Assembly: GCA_958477465.1 (NCBI GenBank)
Contig: CAUEFX010000022.1
Coordinates: forward strand, 1-55,830
Reading direction: 5' to 3'
Length of the DNA: 55,830 nt
Origin: an uncultured Bacteroides sp.
GTDB lineage: Bacteria; Bacteroidota; Bacteroidia; Bacteroidales; Bacteroidaceae
Positions 31,275 through 40,755 of this stretch are shown here, piece by piece. The first letter of the stretch is position 1. The number at the start of each line of letters is the position of its first letter. Position numbers and translations under genes: made by a program. Below the pieces are notes generated by a model, which did no database searches, was not told the DNA's origin, and saw nothing but the letters and a program-made list of their open reading frames with translations.

Positions 31275-32297
31275 ATGGAAGAAGACTTCAATATACGTAA
31301 TCAACAACTGACCAGTAAAGAACGGGATTTTGAGAATGCGCTCCGACCGCTTAATTTCGAAGATTTCAGCGGGCAGGATAAAGTCGTGGAGAATCTCCGT
31401 ATCTTTGTAAAGGCAGCCCGTCTCCGTGGAGAGGCGCTCGATCATGTATTGTTGCACGGCCCTCCCGGATTGGGGAAAACCACGCTTTCAAATATTATTG
31501 CCAACGAACTCGGAGTGGGCTTTAAAGTCACTTCCGGTCCGGTGCTAGACAAACCCGGTGACCTTGCCGGTGTGCTCACCAGTCTTGAAACAAACGATGT
31601 GCTGTTTATCGATGAAATCCATCGTCTGTCTCCTGTCGTGGAAGAATACTTGTATTCTGCCATGGAGGATTACCGCATCGATATCATGATAGATAAGGGC
31701 CCGTCTGCACGAAGTATCCAGATTGATTTGAATCCGTTTACTTTGGTGGGGGCGACTACCCGTAGCGGCCTACTGACAGCGCCGTTGCGTGCACGTTTCG
31801 GCATCAACCTGCATCTTGAATATTACGATGATGACGTGTTGAGTAATATTATCCGGCGTTCGGCAGCCATTCTGGATGTGCCTTGTTCGATGCCCGCAGC
31901 AGGCGAGATCGCTTCACGCAGCCGTGGTACGCCTCGTATCGCCAATGCGTTGCTTCGTCGTGTCCGCGACTTCGCACAGGTGAAGGGTTCCGGTTCCATC
32001 GATACGGAGATCGCAGCTTTTGCCCTTGAAGCATTGAATATCGACAAGTATGGCTTGGATGAGATAGATAACAAGATACTCTGTACCATTATCGATAAGT
32101 TTAAAGGCGGTCCTGTGGGACTGACAACCATTGCTACCGCGTTAGGCGAGGATGCCGGAACCATTGAAGAGGTATATGAACCGTTCCTCATCAAAGAAGG
32201 GTTCCTGAAACGGACTCCCCGCGGACGTGAAGTGACCGAACTTGCTTATAAACATCTGGGGCGGAGTCTCTATAACAGTCAACAAACATTGTTTTGA
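31275..32297 (+). CDS. ruvB: Holliday junction branch migration helicase RuvB
   Basis: AAA+ motor of the RuvABC resolvasome, driving branch migration in recombinational repair. 340 aa: Walker A HGPPGLGKTTLSNIIANELG near 57-76, Walker B LFIDEIHRLSPVVEEYLY near 109, the sensor/arginine-finger region LVGATTRSGLLTAPLRARFG near 158, and the winged-helix C domain ending GREVTELAYKHLG. Full length and canonical. ruvA and ruvC are not in the window. It is driven by the palindrome/-7 module shared with uvrC and heads a run with a flippase, a DUF389 protein and DPP7. Confidence 0.97.
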   Translation: MEEDFNIRNQQLTSKERDFENALRPLNFEDFSGQDKVVENLRIFVKAARLRGEALDHVLLHGPPGLGKTTLSNIIANELGVGFKVTSGPVLDKPGDLAGVLTSLETNDVLFIDEIHRLSPVVEEYLYSAMEDYRIDIMIDKGPSARSIQIDLNPFTLVGATTRSGLLTAPLRARFGINLHLEYYDDDVLSNIIRRSAAILDVPCSMPAAGEIASRSRGTPRIANALLRRVRDFAQVKGSGSIDTEIAAFALEALNIDKYGLDEIDNKILCTIIDKFKGGPVGLTTIATALGEDAGTIEEVYEPFLIKEGFLKRTPRGREVTELAYKHLGRSLYNSQQTLF

Positions 32298-32393
32298 TTT
32301 ACGATCAGACGATTTACGACTTACGATTGAAGTTGCACCGTGAGTTATTTCCGAATCGTCTGACGGTAAATCGTCTAATTGTAAATAAAACAC
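32298..32393. repeat. Short phased and inverted words between ruvB and the flippase gene
   Basis: The gap is built from repeats of GATTTACGA-like words; ATCAGACGATT (about 32307) is inverted at AATCGTCTGAC (about 32353). It can fold into a hairpin but has no clear T-run. Confidence 0.5.
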
Positions 32394-33839
32394 ATGGCCG
32401 GATTAAAATCATTGGCAAAAGATACCGCTATCTATGGTATCAGCAGCATTGTGGGGCGCTTCCTCAATTATCTGCTGGTGCCCATCTATACTATTTCCAT
32501 GCCTGCTTCTACGGGAGGATACGGTGTGATTACGAATATGTATGCCATTACGGCATTGCTGCTCGTTTTGCTTACGTGCGGCATGGAAACCGGTTTTTTC
32601 CGTTTTGCCAATAAGGGGGATGATGATCCTGTAAAGGTTTATTCTACGACCTTGCTCACCGTCGGGGCGATTTCCCTTTCATTTTTGGCAGTCTGTCTGT
32701 TGTTTTTGAAGCCGATAGCCGGTGTGATGGGGTATGAGGAGCACCCCTGGTATTTGGGGATGATGCTGATCGTAATAGCGATGGATGCCATCCAGGCCAT
32801 TCCTTTTGCTTACCTGCGCTATAAGAACCGGCCTATTAAATTTGCTGCTCTGAAGATGCTGTTTATTTTCGCCAGCATAGCATTGAACATTGTTTATTTC
32901 GTATTTATGAAAGGTACCGATGTCGGTGTGGCTTTCCTGATCAATCTGATTTGTACATCATTGGTGATGGTTTGTCTGATGTCCGAATTGCGCGGCTTCC
33001 GTTATAACCTCGATCGTGATTTGCTGAAGCGGATGTTCCGCTATTCTTTTCCCATCCTGATATTGGGCATTGCAGGCATACTGAATCAGGTAGTCGATAA
33101 AATCATTTTCCCGTTCGTCTATCCCGATGCGGCAGAGGCGGCCGTACAATTGGGCATATATGGTGCAACAAGTAAAATAGCTATGATTATGGCTATGTTT
33201 ACACAGGCATTCCGTTTTGCTTATGAGCCGTTTGTGTTTGGCAAAAGCCGGGAGAAAGACAACCGGCAGATGTATGCGCAGGCCATGAAATTCTTTATTA
33301 TCTTCACGTTATTGGCGTTTCTTGCAGTGATGTTTTATCTCGATATTCTCCGATACGTCATCGGACGTGATTATTGGGAAGGGCTGAAAGTGGTTCCTAT
33401 CGTCATGGCTGCCGAGATGTTTATGGGGGTATATTTCAATCTCTCTTTCTGGTATAAGCTGACGGATGAGACAAAATGGGGCGCTTATTTCTCTATAACG
33501 GCCTGTGTGATTGTTGTTCTGATGAACGTCTTCCTTATTCCGGTTTACGGCTACATGGCTTGTGCCTGGGCGGGTTTCACCGGATACGCAGTCGCCATGC
33601 TGCTGTCTTACTTTGTCGGTCAAAAGAAGTATCCGATAAATTATGATTTGAAAAGTATCGGTGGATACGTGCTTTTAGCGTTGGTCATCTACGCTGTGGG
33701 AGAATGGATGCCTTTGGAGAATACGGTACTTCGCTTGCTTTTCCGTACGGTGTTATTGGCTGTATTCATAGCGTATATCATCAGACACGACTTGCCGTTG
33801 AAGCAGATCCCTGTTATTAACCGTATTGTAAGGAGGTAG
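32394..33839 (+). CDS. Polysaccharide (Wzx/MATE-like) flippase
   Basis: Inner-membrane MOP-superfamily exporter (Polysacc_synt family), 481 aa, predicted to flip lipid-linked oligosaccharides for LPS, capsule or exopolysaccharide. It starts AGLKSLAKDTAIYGISSIVGRFLNYLLVPIYT, the classic first helix with the conserved Gly/Arg, followed by about 12-14 hydrophobic helices; the second half begins near RMFRYSFPILILGIAGILNQVVDK. No glycosyltransferase neighbours are present, so the glycan is unknown. It ends 3 bp before the DUF389 gene. Confidence 0.88.
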   Translation: MAGLKSLAKDTAIYGISSIVGRFLNYLLVPIYTISMPASTGGYGVITNMYAITALLLVLLTCGMETGFFRFANKGDDDPVKVYSTTLLTVGAISLSFLAVCLLFLKPIAGVMGYEEHPWYLGMMLIVIAMDAIQAIPFAYLRYKNRPIKFAALKMLFIFASIALNIVYFVFMKGTDVGVAFLINLICTSLVMVCLMSELRGFRYNLDRDLLKRMFRYSFPILILGIAGILNQVVDKIIFPFVYPDAAEAAVQLGIYGATSKIAMIMAMFTQAFRFAYEPFVFGKSREKDNRQMYAQAMKFFIIFTLLAFLAVMFYLDILRYVIGRDYWEGLKVVPIVMAAEMFMGVYFNLSFWYKLTDETKWGAYFSITACVIVVLMNVFLIPVYGYMACAWAGFTGYAVAMLLSYFVGQKKYPINYDLKSIGGYVLLALVIYAVGEWMPLENTVLRLLFRTVLLAVFIAYIIRHDLPLKQIPVINRIVRR

Positions 33840-33842
33840 GAC

Positions 33843-35198
33843 ATGAAGACAGACAATCGAAATCACTTTGCCATAAAGAGCTTCCTTCGGGAGTATTTGG
33901 ATCTGCGGAAGGACAAAGACAATGAGTTGGAAACCATCGATTCCATCCGCAAGGGTGTCGAGTTCAAAGGGGCCAATCTGTGGATTCTGATATTCGCCAT
34001 TTTCATGGCGTCGTTGGGGCTGAATGTGAACTCCACTGCCGTAATAATCGGCGCGATGCTGATCTCTCCGTTGATGGGACCTATCATGGGTGTGGGGCTT
34101 TCTGTCGGGATGAATGATTTTGAACTGATGAAACGCTCCCTGAAGAGTTTTCTCATTACAACGGCATTCAGCGTGACCACCGCTACCGTTTATTTCTTTT
34201 TTACCCCTATTGCCGAGGCACAGTCGGAACTTTTGGCGCGCACTTCTCCTACCATTTATGATGTATTTATAGCGCTTTTCGGCGGATTGGCCGGAGTTGT
34301 GGCTCTCTCTACCAAAGAGAAAGGAAATGTGATACCGGGCGTTGCCATCGCCACTGCGTTGATGCCGCCGCTTTGTACGGCAGGATACGGGCTGGCATCC
34401 GGCAATCTGATTTACTTTCTCGGTGCTTTCTATCTCTATTTCATCAATTCTGTTTTCATTAGCTTGGCTACCTTTATCGGTGTACGAATGATGCATTTTC
34501 AGCGAAAGGAATTCGTAGACAAGAACCGGGAAAAAACGGTCCGCAAATACATCATCCTTATTGTCGTTATTACCATGTGTCCGGCTGTTTATCTGACTTT
34601 CGGCATTATCAAGAGCACTTTCTACGAAACGGCTGCCAATCATTTCATCAATACGGAACTGAATTTTGAGAAGACACAGGTGCTCGACAAGAAAGTGAGC
34701 TATGAACATCGCGAGATACGTGTCGTCCTTATCGGACCGGAAGTCCCTGAGGCCTCGATAGAGCTGGCGCGCAGCAAGATGAAGCAATACAAACTGGAGG
34801 AGACCAAACTCATCGTATTGCAAGGGATGAACAATGACGCGATGGATCTTTCGTCCATACGGGCTATGGTGATGGAAGACTTTTATAAAAACAGCGAACA
34901 GCGCCTGCAAGAACAACAGAAGAAGATCGATGCGTTGCAGAAGAGCTTGGAGCAATATAAATCTTATGATGAAATGAGCCGTATCATCATACCCGAATTG
35001 AAGGTGCTGTACCCTTCGGTGACGGCTGTCTCTATTTCTCACACGCTGGAGACCACGGTAGATTCGTTGAAAACGGATACGGTTGCACTTGCTGTGCTGA
35101 AGTTTGACCGTCGTCCGGGCGAGAGTGAAAAGCAGAAAATCTCCGAATGGCTGCAAGCCCGTGTAGGAGCGAAGAAGTTGCGTCTGATAGCCGAATGA
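33843..35198 (+). CDS. DUF389 membrane protein
   Basis: Protein of unknown function, 451 aa. The first ~245 residues are a DUF389 membrane domain with about six helices and the family motifs STAVIIGAMLISPLMGPIMGVGLSVG, GLAGVVALSTKEKGNVIPGVAIATALMPPLCTAGYG and NSVFISLATFIGV. The remaining ~200 residues are soluble with a coiled-coil segment (NSEQRLQEQQKKIDALQKSLEQYKS) and alpha-beta ends. It follows the flippase by 3 bp and precedes DPP7 by 50 bp. Confidence 0.88.
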   Translation: MKTDNRNHFAIKSFLREYLDLRKDKDNELETIDSIRKGVEFKGANLWILIFAIFMASLGLNVNSTAVIIGAMLISPLMGPIMGVGLSVGMNDFELMKRSLKSFLITTAFSVTTATVYFFFTPIAEAQSELLARTSPTIYDVFIALFGGLAGVVALSTKEKGNVIPGVAIATALMPPLCTAGYGLASGNLIYFLGAFYLYFINSVFISLATFIGVRMMHFQRKEFVDKNREKTVRKYIILIVVITMCPAVYLTFGIIKSTFYETAANHFINTELNFEKTQVLDKKVSYEHREIRVVLIGPEVPEASIELARSKMKQYKLEETKLIVLQGMNNDAMDLSSIRAMVMEDFYKNSEQRLQEQQKKIDALQKSLEQYKSYDEMSRIIIPELKVLYPSVTAVSISHTLETTVDSLKTDTVALAVLKFDRRPGESEKQKISEWLQARVGAKKLRLIAE

Positions 35199-35248
35199 CG
35201 CCTTTTTGGTTTGATTTATAAGAAATGTCCACTTAATCCCCCAATTGA

Positions 35249-37390
35249 ATGAAACTTAAACTATTTGCAATGATCGCTCTTTTCCTTTCATCGACCGTCC
35301 GTGCCGATGAGGGGATGTGGCTGTTAGGTAACCTGAATAAACAAACGCAAAGGTCGATGAAGGAGCTTGGCTTGCAAATGCCCGCGAAGAAACTTTATAA
35401 TCCTAAAAAAGCCTCTCTGAAAGATGCCGTAGTCAGTTTTGGGGGATTCTGTTCCGGTGTTGTCGTTTCGGAGGACGGGTTGGTCTTTACCAATCATCAC
35501 TGCGGCTTCAGCAGCGTGCAGCAACACTCTACGGTAGAGCACGATTATTTGAAAGAGGGCTTTGTGGCCCGTACGCTCGAGGAGGAGTTGCCCAATCCGG
35601 AACTGTACGTCCGTTTCTTGCTGCGTACAGAAGATGTGACGAAACGCGTGCTCAAGGTAACCCGTGATTCTATGACCGAGCCGGAACGTATCGCTGCCGT
35701 CGATTCCATCACGCGTCTGATAGCAGATGAGGTGAGCCTCAAAGACTCTACACTTGTGGGAGTGGTTGATGCCTATTATGGCGGAAACGAGTTCTGGCTG
35801 TCGGTTTACCGCGATTTCAACGATGTGCGGCTGGTGTTTGCTCCCCCGTCTTCCATCGGAAAATTCGGATGGGATACGGACAATTGGATGTGGCCGCGCC
35901 ATACCGGTGATTTCTCGGTTTTCCGCATTTATGCCGATAAGAAGAATGCCCCGGCCGATTATTCACCCGATAATGTGCCCTATCATCCGTCGTATGTCGC
36001 TCCTGTCTCATTGGATGGATATAAGGAGGGCTCTTTCTGCATGACTTTGGGCTATCCGGGCAGTACGGAACGTTTTCTCTCTTCTTTCGGCATTGAAGAG
36101 ATGATGGACGGTATGAACCAGGCGATGATCGATGTGCGCGGCGTGAAACAGGCCATCTGGAAGCGAGAAATGGACCGTAGAGACGACATCCGCATTAAGT
36201 ATGCCTCTAAGTATGATGAAAGTTCCAATTACTGGAAAAACAGCATCGGAACGAATAAGGCAATTCGCAAACTGAAGGTACTTGAAAAGAAACGGGAACT
36301 GGAGGCCGCGTTGAGGCAATGGATTCAGAATACCCCTGCCGAGCGTGAGAAACTGATGCATCTGCTCTCTTCGCTCGAGTTGAACTATAAAAGCCGGCGG
36401 GAAGTGAACCGGGCGATGGCTTATTTCGGTGAATCGTTCATTAACGGGCCAGAGCTGGTACAGTTGTCGCTCGAGATACTTAATTTTGATTTTGAAGCCG
36501 GGGAGAAGCAGGTGGTTGCGCGGTTGAAGGGGATATTGGAAAAATATGCCAATCTGGACCTTGACATCGACAAGGAGGTGTTTACGGCGCTTTTGAGAGA
36601 ATACCGCGAAGAGGTACCTGCCCGCTATCTGCCACCGATGTATCAGACAATCGATACGCTTTATAATGGCGATGAACGGGCCTATATCGACACCCTGTAT
36701 GCCCGTTCGGAGATAACTTCCCCCAATGGTTTGAAACGCTTTCTGGAACGTGATACGACGTTCAACATCCTCGACGATCCTGCAATCTCGTTAGGTATCG
36801 ACCTTATTGTGGCTTATTATGATATGAATCAGGCCATCGTGGAGGCTTCGGAAAAGATAGAACGGGACGAGCGGCTGTTCAATGCGGCTGTTCGGCGGAT
36901 GTATGCCGACCGTAATTTTTATCCGGATGCCAATTCGACCATGCGGCTCAGCTTCGGAACCGTCTGCAGCTACTCTCCGTTCAATGGGGCGGTCTATAAT
37001 TATTATACTACCCCGATGGGAATCTTCGAAAAGATGCGTGACCACCGGGGAGATACTGATTTTGAGGTCAGTCCGCGCCTGCTGGAACTGTTCAGTGCCG
37101 GAGATTTTGGCCGTTATGCGGATGAAAAGGGGGAGATGAAGGTCTGTTTTATCTCCAATAATGACATCACGGGTGGTAATTCCGGCAGTGCGATGTTCAA
37201 TGCAAAAGGGGAGTTGTTGGGGCTCGCTTTCGACGGCAATTGGGAAGCGATGAGTAGCGACATCGTTTTCGAGCCGGATTTGCAACGTTGTATCGGTGTG
37301 GATGTGCGTTATATGCTTTTTATTATAGAGAAATACGGTGAGGCGGGCCATTTGATAAAAGAGTTGAAAATCAACGGCCATGCAGAATAA
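35249..37390 (+). CDS. Dipeptidyl peptidase 7, S46 family
   Basis: Secreted or outer-membrane-linked serine peptidase that removes dipeptides from oligopeptides. It has a signal peptide (MKLKLFAMIALFLSSTVRADEG), 713 aa in total. Triad: His in TNHHCGFSSVQQH (near 85), Asp in DTDNWMWPRHTGDFSVFR (near 220), Ser645 in GGNSGSAMFN. The residue 18 after that Ser sets P1 choice in the family: Arg in DPP11 (acidic P1), Gly in DPP7 (hydrophobic P1). Here it is Gly663 (AFDGNWEAM), so DPP7 type. Last gene of the ruvB run; a bidirectional hairpin follows. Confidence 0.93.
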   Translation: MKLKLFAMIALFLSSTVRADEGMWLLGNLNKQTQRSMKELGLQMPAKKLYNPKKASLKDAVVSFGGFCSGVVVSEDGLVFTNHHCGFSSVQQHSTVEHDYLKEGFVARTLEEELPNPELYVRFLLRTEDVTKRVLKVTRDSMTEPERIAAVDSITRLIADEVSLKDSTLVGVVDAYYGGNEFWLSVYRDFNDVRLVFAPPSSIGKFGWDTDNWMWPRHTGDFSVFRIYADKKNAPADYSPDNVPYHPSYVAPVSLDGYKEGSFCMTLGYPGSTERFLSSFGIEEMMDGMNQAMIDVRGVKQAIWKREMDRRDDIRIKYASKYDESSNYWKNSIGTNKAIRKLKVLEKKRELEAALRQWIQNTPAEREKLMHLLSSLELNYKSRREVNRAMAYFGESFINGPELVQLSLEILNFDFEAGEKQVVARLKGILEKYANLDLDIDKEVFTALLREYREEVPARYLPPMYQTIDTLYNGDERAYIDTLYARSEITSPNGLKRFLERDTTFNILDDPAISLGIDLIVAYYDMNQAIVEASEKIERDERLFNAAVRRMYADRNFYPDANSTMRLSFGTVCSYSPFNGAVYNYYTTPMGIFEKMRDHRGDTDFEVSPRLLELFSAGDFGRYADEKGEMKVCFISNNDITGGNSGSAMFNAKGELLGLAFDGNWEAMSSDIVFEPDLQRCIGVDVRYMLFIIEKYGEAGHLIKELKINGHAE

Positions 37391-37460
37391 TCCGGCTATC
37401 CGGTAATCTTCTGGTTTCAGAAACGGGTGAGGATACAACTGTTTGGTGTTTTAAATATAA

Positions 37461-37490
37461 GAGGGTACATCAAATCCCTGATGCACCCTC
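37461..37490. terminator. Bidirectional terminator between DPP7 and DEAD helicase genes
   Basis: GAGGGTACATCA (37461-37472) pairs with TGATGCACCCTC (37479-37490) over a 6-nt loop, with one G-U/A-C position. It lies in a convergent gap. The word GAGGGTxxATCA is related to the outer arms of the 28018-28111 element. Confidence 0.75.
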
Positions 37491-37543
37491 AATCTGTGCC
37501 GCACATCCGTTCTGTCGGGTGGAGGCTATTCTTAGACAGTTCC

Positions 37544-39448
37544 TTATTTCTTCTTCGGCTTTCTGCGTGCCCAACCTTCTTCGCTGAAGTCGGGCTCTTC
37601 GTCTTTAAAGAATTGTTGCCAGTCGTCTTTCTTTCCGCGTGCAGCCTTATAGCCGCGCTCTTCCCGGCTCGGCTTTTGCTTCTTGCCATCGGTGGAAACG
37701 GGTGCTTTTGCAGCTTTTTCTTTACGCGGTTTGGCAGATGCCGATGCGGAATTGCCTTTATCGCCATTTTTGCCATAACCTCTCTCGTTGCTTCTATTGC
37801 CGTTTTTCCGGCCTTCTCCGCTCTCTTCTCCGGCAATCTCGACCGAAACCTTACGGCCGTTCCATTTCGCGCGATTCAGGGCTTTTATTACATTCTGAGT
37901 CTCTTTCTCTTCCACTTCAAAGAAAGAGAAGTTCTTCATCAGGTCGATGCGTCCCAATTCAATGCGTCCGCGGGTATTGCTGTTCAGCAGGCTGATCAGC
38001 TCGTTGGGGAAGAAATTATCTATCTTGCCCAAGTTGATGAACAGACGGGTGAAGCCCGGTGCTGCCTTGCGACCTCCGCTTCCCCGGTCTTCGCGGCTTC
38101 CGCGCTCATTACGGATATCGGTGGCTGTCTGTATCTCTTCGCGATCCCGATAATACTCCAGGAAGCGGTTGAATTCCATCGATACCATCCGTTTGATGAC
38201 GTCTTCTTTACTCAACCATTCCAGTTTGCGATAAATATCGGGCATGAAGTCGGCTATCTCCTCCTCATTGACCTTTACCTTTTCGATGTCGTCAATTACC
38301 TTGATGAGCTGTTTCTCACAGATCTGCTTTCCTGTGGGCACCTGCTCCAGAGTAAACTTTTTGCCGATGATACGCTCTATCTCGCGCATCTTGCCTTTCT
38401 CGCGCATGTTGACGATGGCAATTGAAATACCGGTTTTTCCGGCACGTCCGGTACGTCCGCTGCGGTGGGTGTAGCTTTCCGTATCATCCGGCAGGCCGTA
38501 ATTGATGACATGGGTAAGGTCGTTTACATCCAGTCCGCGTGCAGCTACGTCGGTGGCTACAAGGATCTGGATATTCCGTTGGCGGAACTTCTGCATAACG
38601 GCGTCACGTTGCGCCTGCGAGAGCTCACCATGCAGTGAATCGGCATTGTAACCCTCCTGCATCAGCTTGTCGGCGATTTCCTGCGTCTCTTTACGGGTAC
38701 GGCAGAAAACGATACCGTATATCTGCGGGCAATAGTCTGCCACGCGTTTCAATACGGCATATTTGTCTTTCGCCTGCACCAGATATGCGATATGCTTCAC
38801 GCTGTTGGTGCTTTCGTTTTTGCGGCCGATCGTGATCTCTTTGGCATTGCGGAGGTATTTCTTGGAAATACGGGCAATCTCCGGGCTCATCGTCGCCGAG
38901 AAAAGGAGGGTATTGCGTTCCTGCGGAACATCTGCCAGAATCGCATTGATGCTGTCCGTGAATCCCATGTTCAGCATCTCGTCTGCTTCATCCATCACTA
39001 CGTTGCTGATGGTAGACAGAGAGACGGTTTTACGCTCCATCAGGTCCAGCAAACGTCCCGGAGTGGCTACTATGATATGTACACCGCGTTTCAAACTGCG
39101 TATCTGGCTGTCTATGGACGATCCGCCATATACGGGCAGCACTTTCAGTCCGTCGATGTATTTGGAATAATCGTTCAGGTCACCTGCTATCTGCAGGCAA
39201 AGTTCCCGTGTGGGGCAAAGGATTAGTGATTGGGGAACACGATTTTCTACGTTAATCTGTTGTATCAGCGGCAAACCGAATGCGGCTGTCTTCCCTGTTC
39301 CCGTTTGGGCAAGAGCTACTACATCATTATTTTCTCCTAAAAGGTACGGAATCACTTCCTCTTGTACCGGCATGGGATTCTCATATCCCATTTCTTCGAC
39401 TGCTCTACGTATCTCGCGAGAAACGCCAAGCTCTTCAAATGTCTTCAT
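37544..39448 (-). CDS. DEAD-box RNA helicase with DbpA RNA-binding domain
   Basis: CsdA/DeaD-like helicase, 634 aa from ATG 39448 (MKTFEELGVSREI), likely in ribosome assembly or RNA decay. It has the Q motif near 20-28, motif I AQTGTGKTAAFGL, Ia PTRELCLQ, DEAD box VVMDEADEMLNMGF, SAT motif LLFSATMS, then VATDVAARGLDV and HRSGRTGRAGKTG. A DbpA-type RNA-binding domain (GFTRLFINLGKIDNFFPNELISLLN...FSFFEV) lies near 450-520, followed by a ~110-residue basic, Gly/Ser/Lys-rich tail ending RRKPKKK. Its own TATCTTTG box lies 31 bp upstream. Confidence 0.93.
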   Translation of the reverse strand: MKTFEELGVSREIRRAVEEMGYENPMPVQEEVIPYLLGENNDVVALAQTGTGKTAAFGLPLIQQINVENRVPQSLILCPTRELCLQIAGDLNDYSKYIDGLKVLPVYGGSSIDSQIRSLKRGVHIIVATPGRLLDLMERKTVSLSTISNVVMDEADEMLNMGFTDSINAILADVPQERNTLLFSATMSPEIARISKKYLRNAKEITIGRKNESTNSVKHIAYLVQAKDKYAVLKRVADYCPQIYGIVFCRTRKETQEIADKLMQEGYNADSLHGELSQAQRDAVMQKFRQRNIQILVATDVAARGLDVNDLTHVINYGLPDDTESYTHRSGRTGRAGKTGISIAIVNMREKGKMREIERIIGKKFTLEQVPTGKQICEKQLIKVIDDIEKVKVNEEEIADFMPDIYRKLEWLSKEDVIKRMVSMEFNRFLEYYRDREEIQTATDIRNERGSREDRGSGGRKAAPGFTRLFINLGKIDNFFPNELISLLNSNTRGRIELGRIDLMKNFSFFEVEEKETQNVIKALNRAKWNGRKVSVEIAGEESGEGRKNGNRSNERGYGKNGDKGNSASASAKPRKEKAAKAPVSTDGKKQKPSREERGYKAARGKKDDWQQFFKDEEPDFSEEGWARRKPKKK

Positions 39449-39478
39449 TAAATCTCTGTATATCTTTATATTCGGCGG

Positions 39479-39486
39479 CAAAGATA
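39479..39486 (-). promoter_or_regulatory. DEAD helicase gene -7 box TATCTTTG
   Basis: TAnnTTTG match on the minus strand 31 bp before ATG 39448. It supports that start over an in-frame ATG further upstream that would overlap the box. Confidence 0.6.
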
Positions 39487-39522
39487 GGGATTAATTATGA
39501 ATAATGAATTATAAACTACAAT

Positions 39523-40581
39523 TTATTCGAGCAGGATACTTTGCAGGGTCTCTATGTTCTCTTCGGTCAGTCCGAGTCCTTTCTGCAGATAAGTGGGAAT
39601 ATTGGAATAGGTCCGTTCGATCTCTTCCTTGGCTGCATTCAGAAAATCTTCCTTGGCTGTATAGACGGTGGTGATGGCCTCTTGCGAGTTCACCGAAAGT
39701 TTATAGGCATATTTGGATGCCTTGGGTATGTTGAAATAATCATTGCTCAGCCGGTAATCCTGCATGATGACATCTTCGTTTACCCCCAATGCGGCGAGTA
39801 CGAGTGCGGAAGCGATGCCCGTACGCCCCTTGCCGGAAGAGCAGTGGATGATGGCCGGGTAGCTGCTGCGGTCGAGCAGAAGTTCAAATAATTTTTTGTA
39901 TTCATCCCGGTAATTTATTGCCAGTTTGCGGTTCATGCGTTCCACAATCCGATTGATGGTATCGCTTTTTATTTTCCCTTCCTGTATTCCCTGCAACACT
40001 TCTTCCATACTTCCCGTAGCGATAGGGATATGCACCACGTGGAAGCCTTCCTGGATTGGCGGGCAGCTGTTCAGCTCTTCGGGAGTGCGGAGGTCGATGA
40101 TGGTCTTTATGCCGATGTTTCTTAGTTCCCGTTGTGCCGCGCAGCTTAAGCTGTCTATCTGTGCAGAGCGGTAGAGCATTCCCCAGCGGATGTTTCTTCC
40201 TGTGGTGGAGGATCTGTATCCTCCCAAGTCGCGGAAATTCTGTATTCCGGGGATGTTGATGTTGCGGGTAGCCACTTTCACGCGGTATTTATTATTGAAC
40301 ACCATTGTGTAGTAATAGCGGCGGGAAGGATCGTCTGTGATGACGACCATTTTTCCATCGGAAATAGGGGCTGCTGCAATCGGCGTTGTTTCCGGAATCG
40401 ACTCCGGATCGGCGGATGCATAAACTTTCACCTGCCCGTGTACGAGAGGGGCAGTTTCCCATTTGATGATGCTGTTTCCTACATTGTTCTCCTCACAGAC
40501 AACCGAGATGTTCGGTGGGGTCTTGGAGCAGGATGGAAACAGCACGAGGACAGTCAGCCAGCTTAACAGGTTCTTATACAT
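39523..40581 (-). CDS. Lipoprotein tyrosine phosphatase (Y_phosphatase3 family)
   Basis: Predicted periplasm- or surface-facing protein-tyrosine (or phosphoinositide-type) phosphatase, 352 aa. It has a lipoprotein signal with lipobox region LFPSCSK (Cys18). About residues 25-110 look like an immunoglobulin/fibronectin-like domain. The catalytic domain starts IPGIQNFRDLGGYRSSTTGRNIRWGMLYRSAQ and contains the P-loop HCSSGKGRTG (HCx5R) near 245. It may instead dephosphorylate lipids or sugars; the extracellular location makes cytoplasmic signalling unlikely. Own promoter box at 40610-40617. Confidence 0.88.
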   Translation of the reverse strand: MYKNLLSWLTVLVLFPSCSKTPPNISVVCEENNVGNSIIKWETAPLVHGQVKVYASADPESIPETTPIAAAPISDGKMVVITDDPSRRYYYTMVFNNKYRVKVATRNINIPGIQNFRDLGGYRSSTTGRNIRWGMLYRSAQIDSLSCAAQRELRNIGIKTIIDLRTPEELNSCPPIQEGFHVVHIPIATGSMEEVLQGIQEGKIKSDTINRIVERMNRKLAINYRDEYKKLFELLLDRSSYPAIIHCSSGKGRTGIASALVLAALGVNEDVIMQDYRLSNDYFNIPKASKYAYKLSVNSQEAITTVYTAKEDFLNAAKEEIERTYSNIPTYLQKGLGLTEENIETLQSILLE

Positions 40582-40609
40582 AGTATAATTTGTCTAATAA
40601 CTCTATATG

Positions 40610-40617
40610 CAAAGATA
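40610..40617 (-). promoter_or_regulatory. Tyrosine phosphatase gene -7 box TATCTTTG
   Basis: TAnnTTTG match on the minus strand, 29 bp before the ATG. Confidence 0.6.
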
Positions 40618-40691
40618 GGAATTACTGGCGCATAATATAATTCCTTTGCGAATATTAGGCAAAGTATAGGGTTTTTAACGTGAATATATGC

Positions 40692-40744
40692 CCGCAGAAC
40701 GATGCAGGAGGGGAGAAAAACCGGATTCCTGCATCATTTTGCGG
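40692..40744 (-). terminator. Hairpin after the PfkB gene
   Basis: CCGCAGAACGATGCAGGA (40692-40709) pairs with TCCTGCATCATTTTGCGG (40727-40744) with G-U/A-C exceptions, starting 12 bp past the PfkB stop. The stem is long but no T-run follows, so termination strength is uncertain. Confidence 0.65.
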
Positions 40745-40755
40745 TGATGTTGTTG

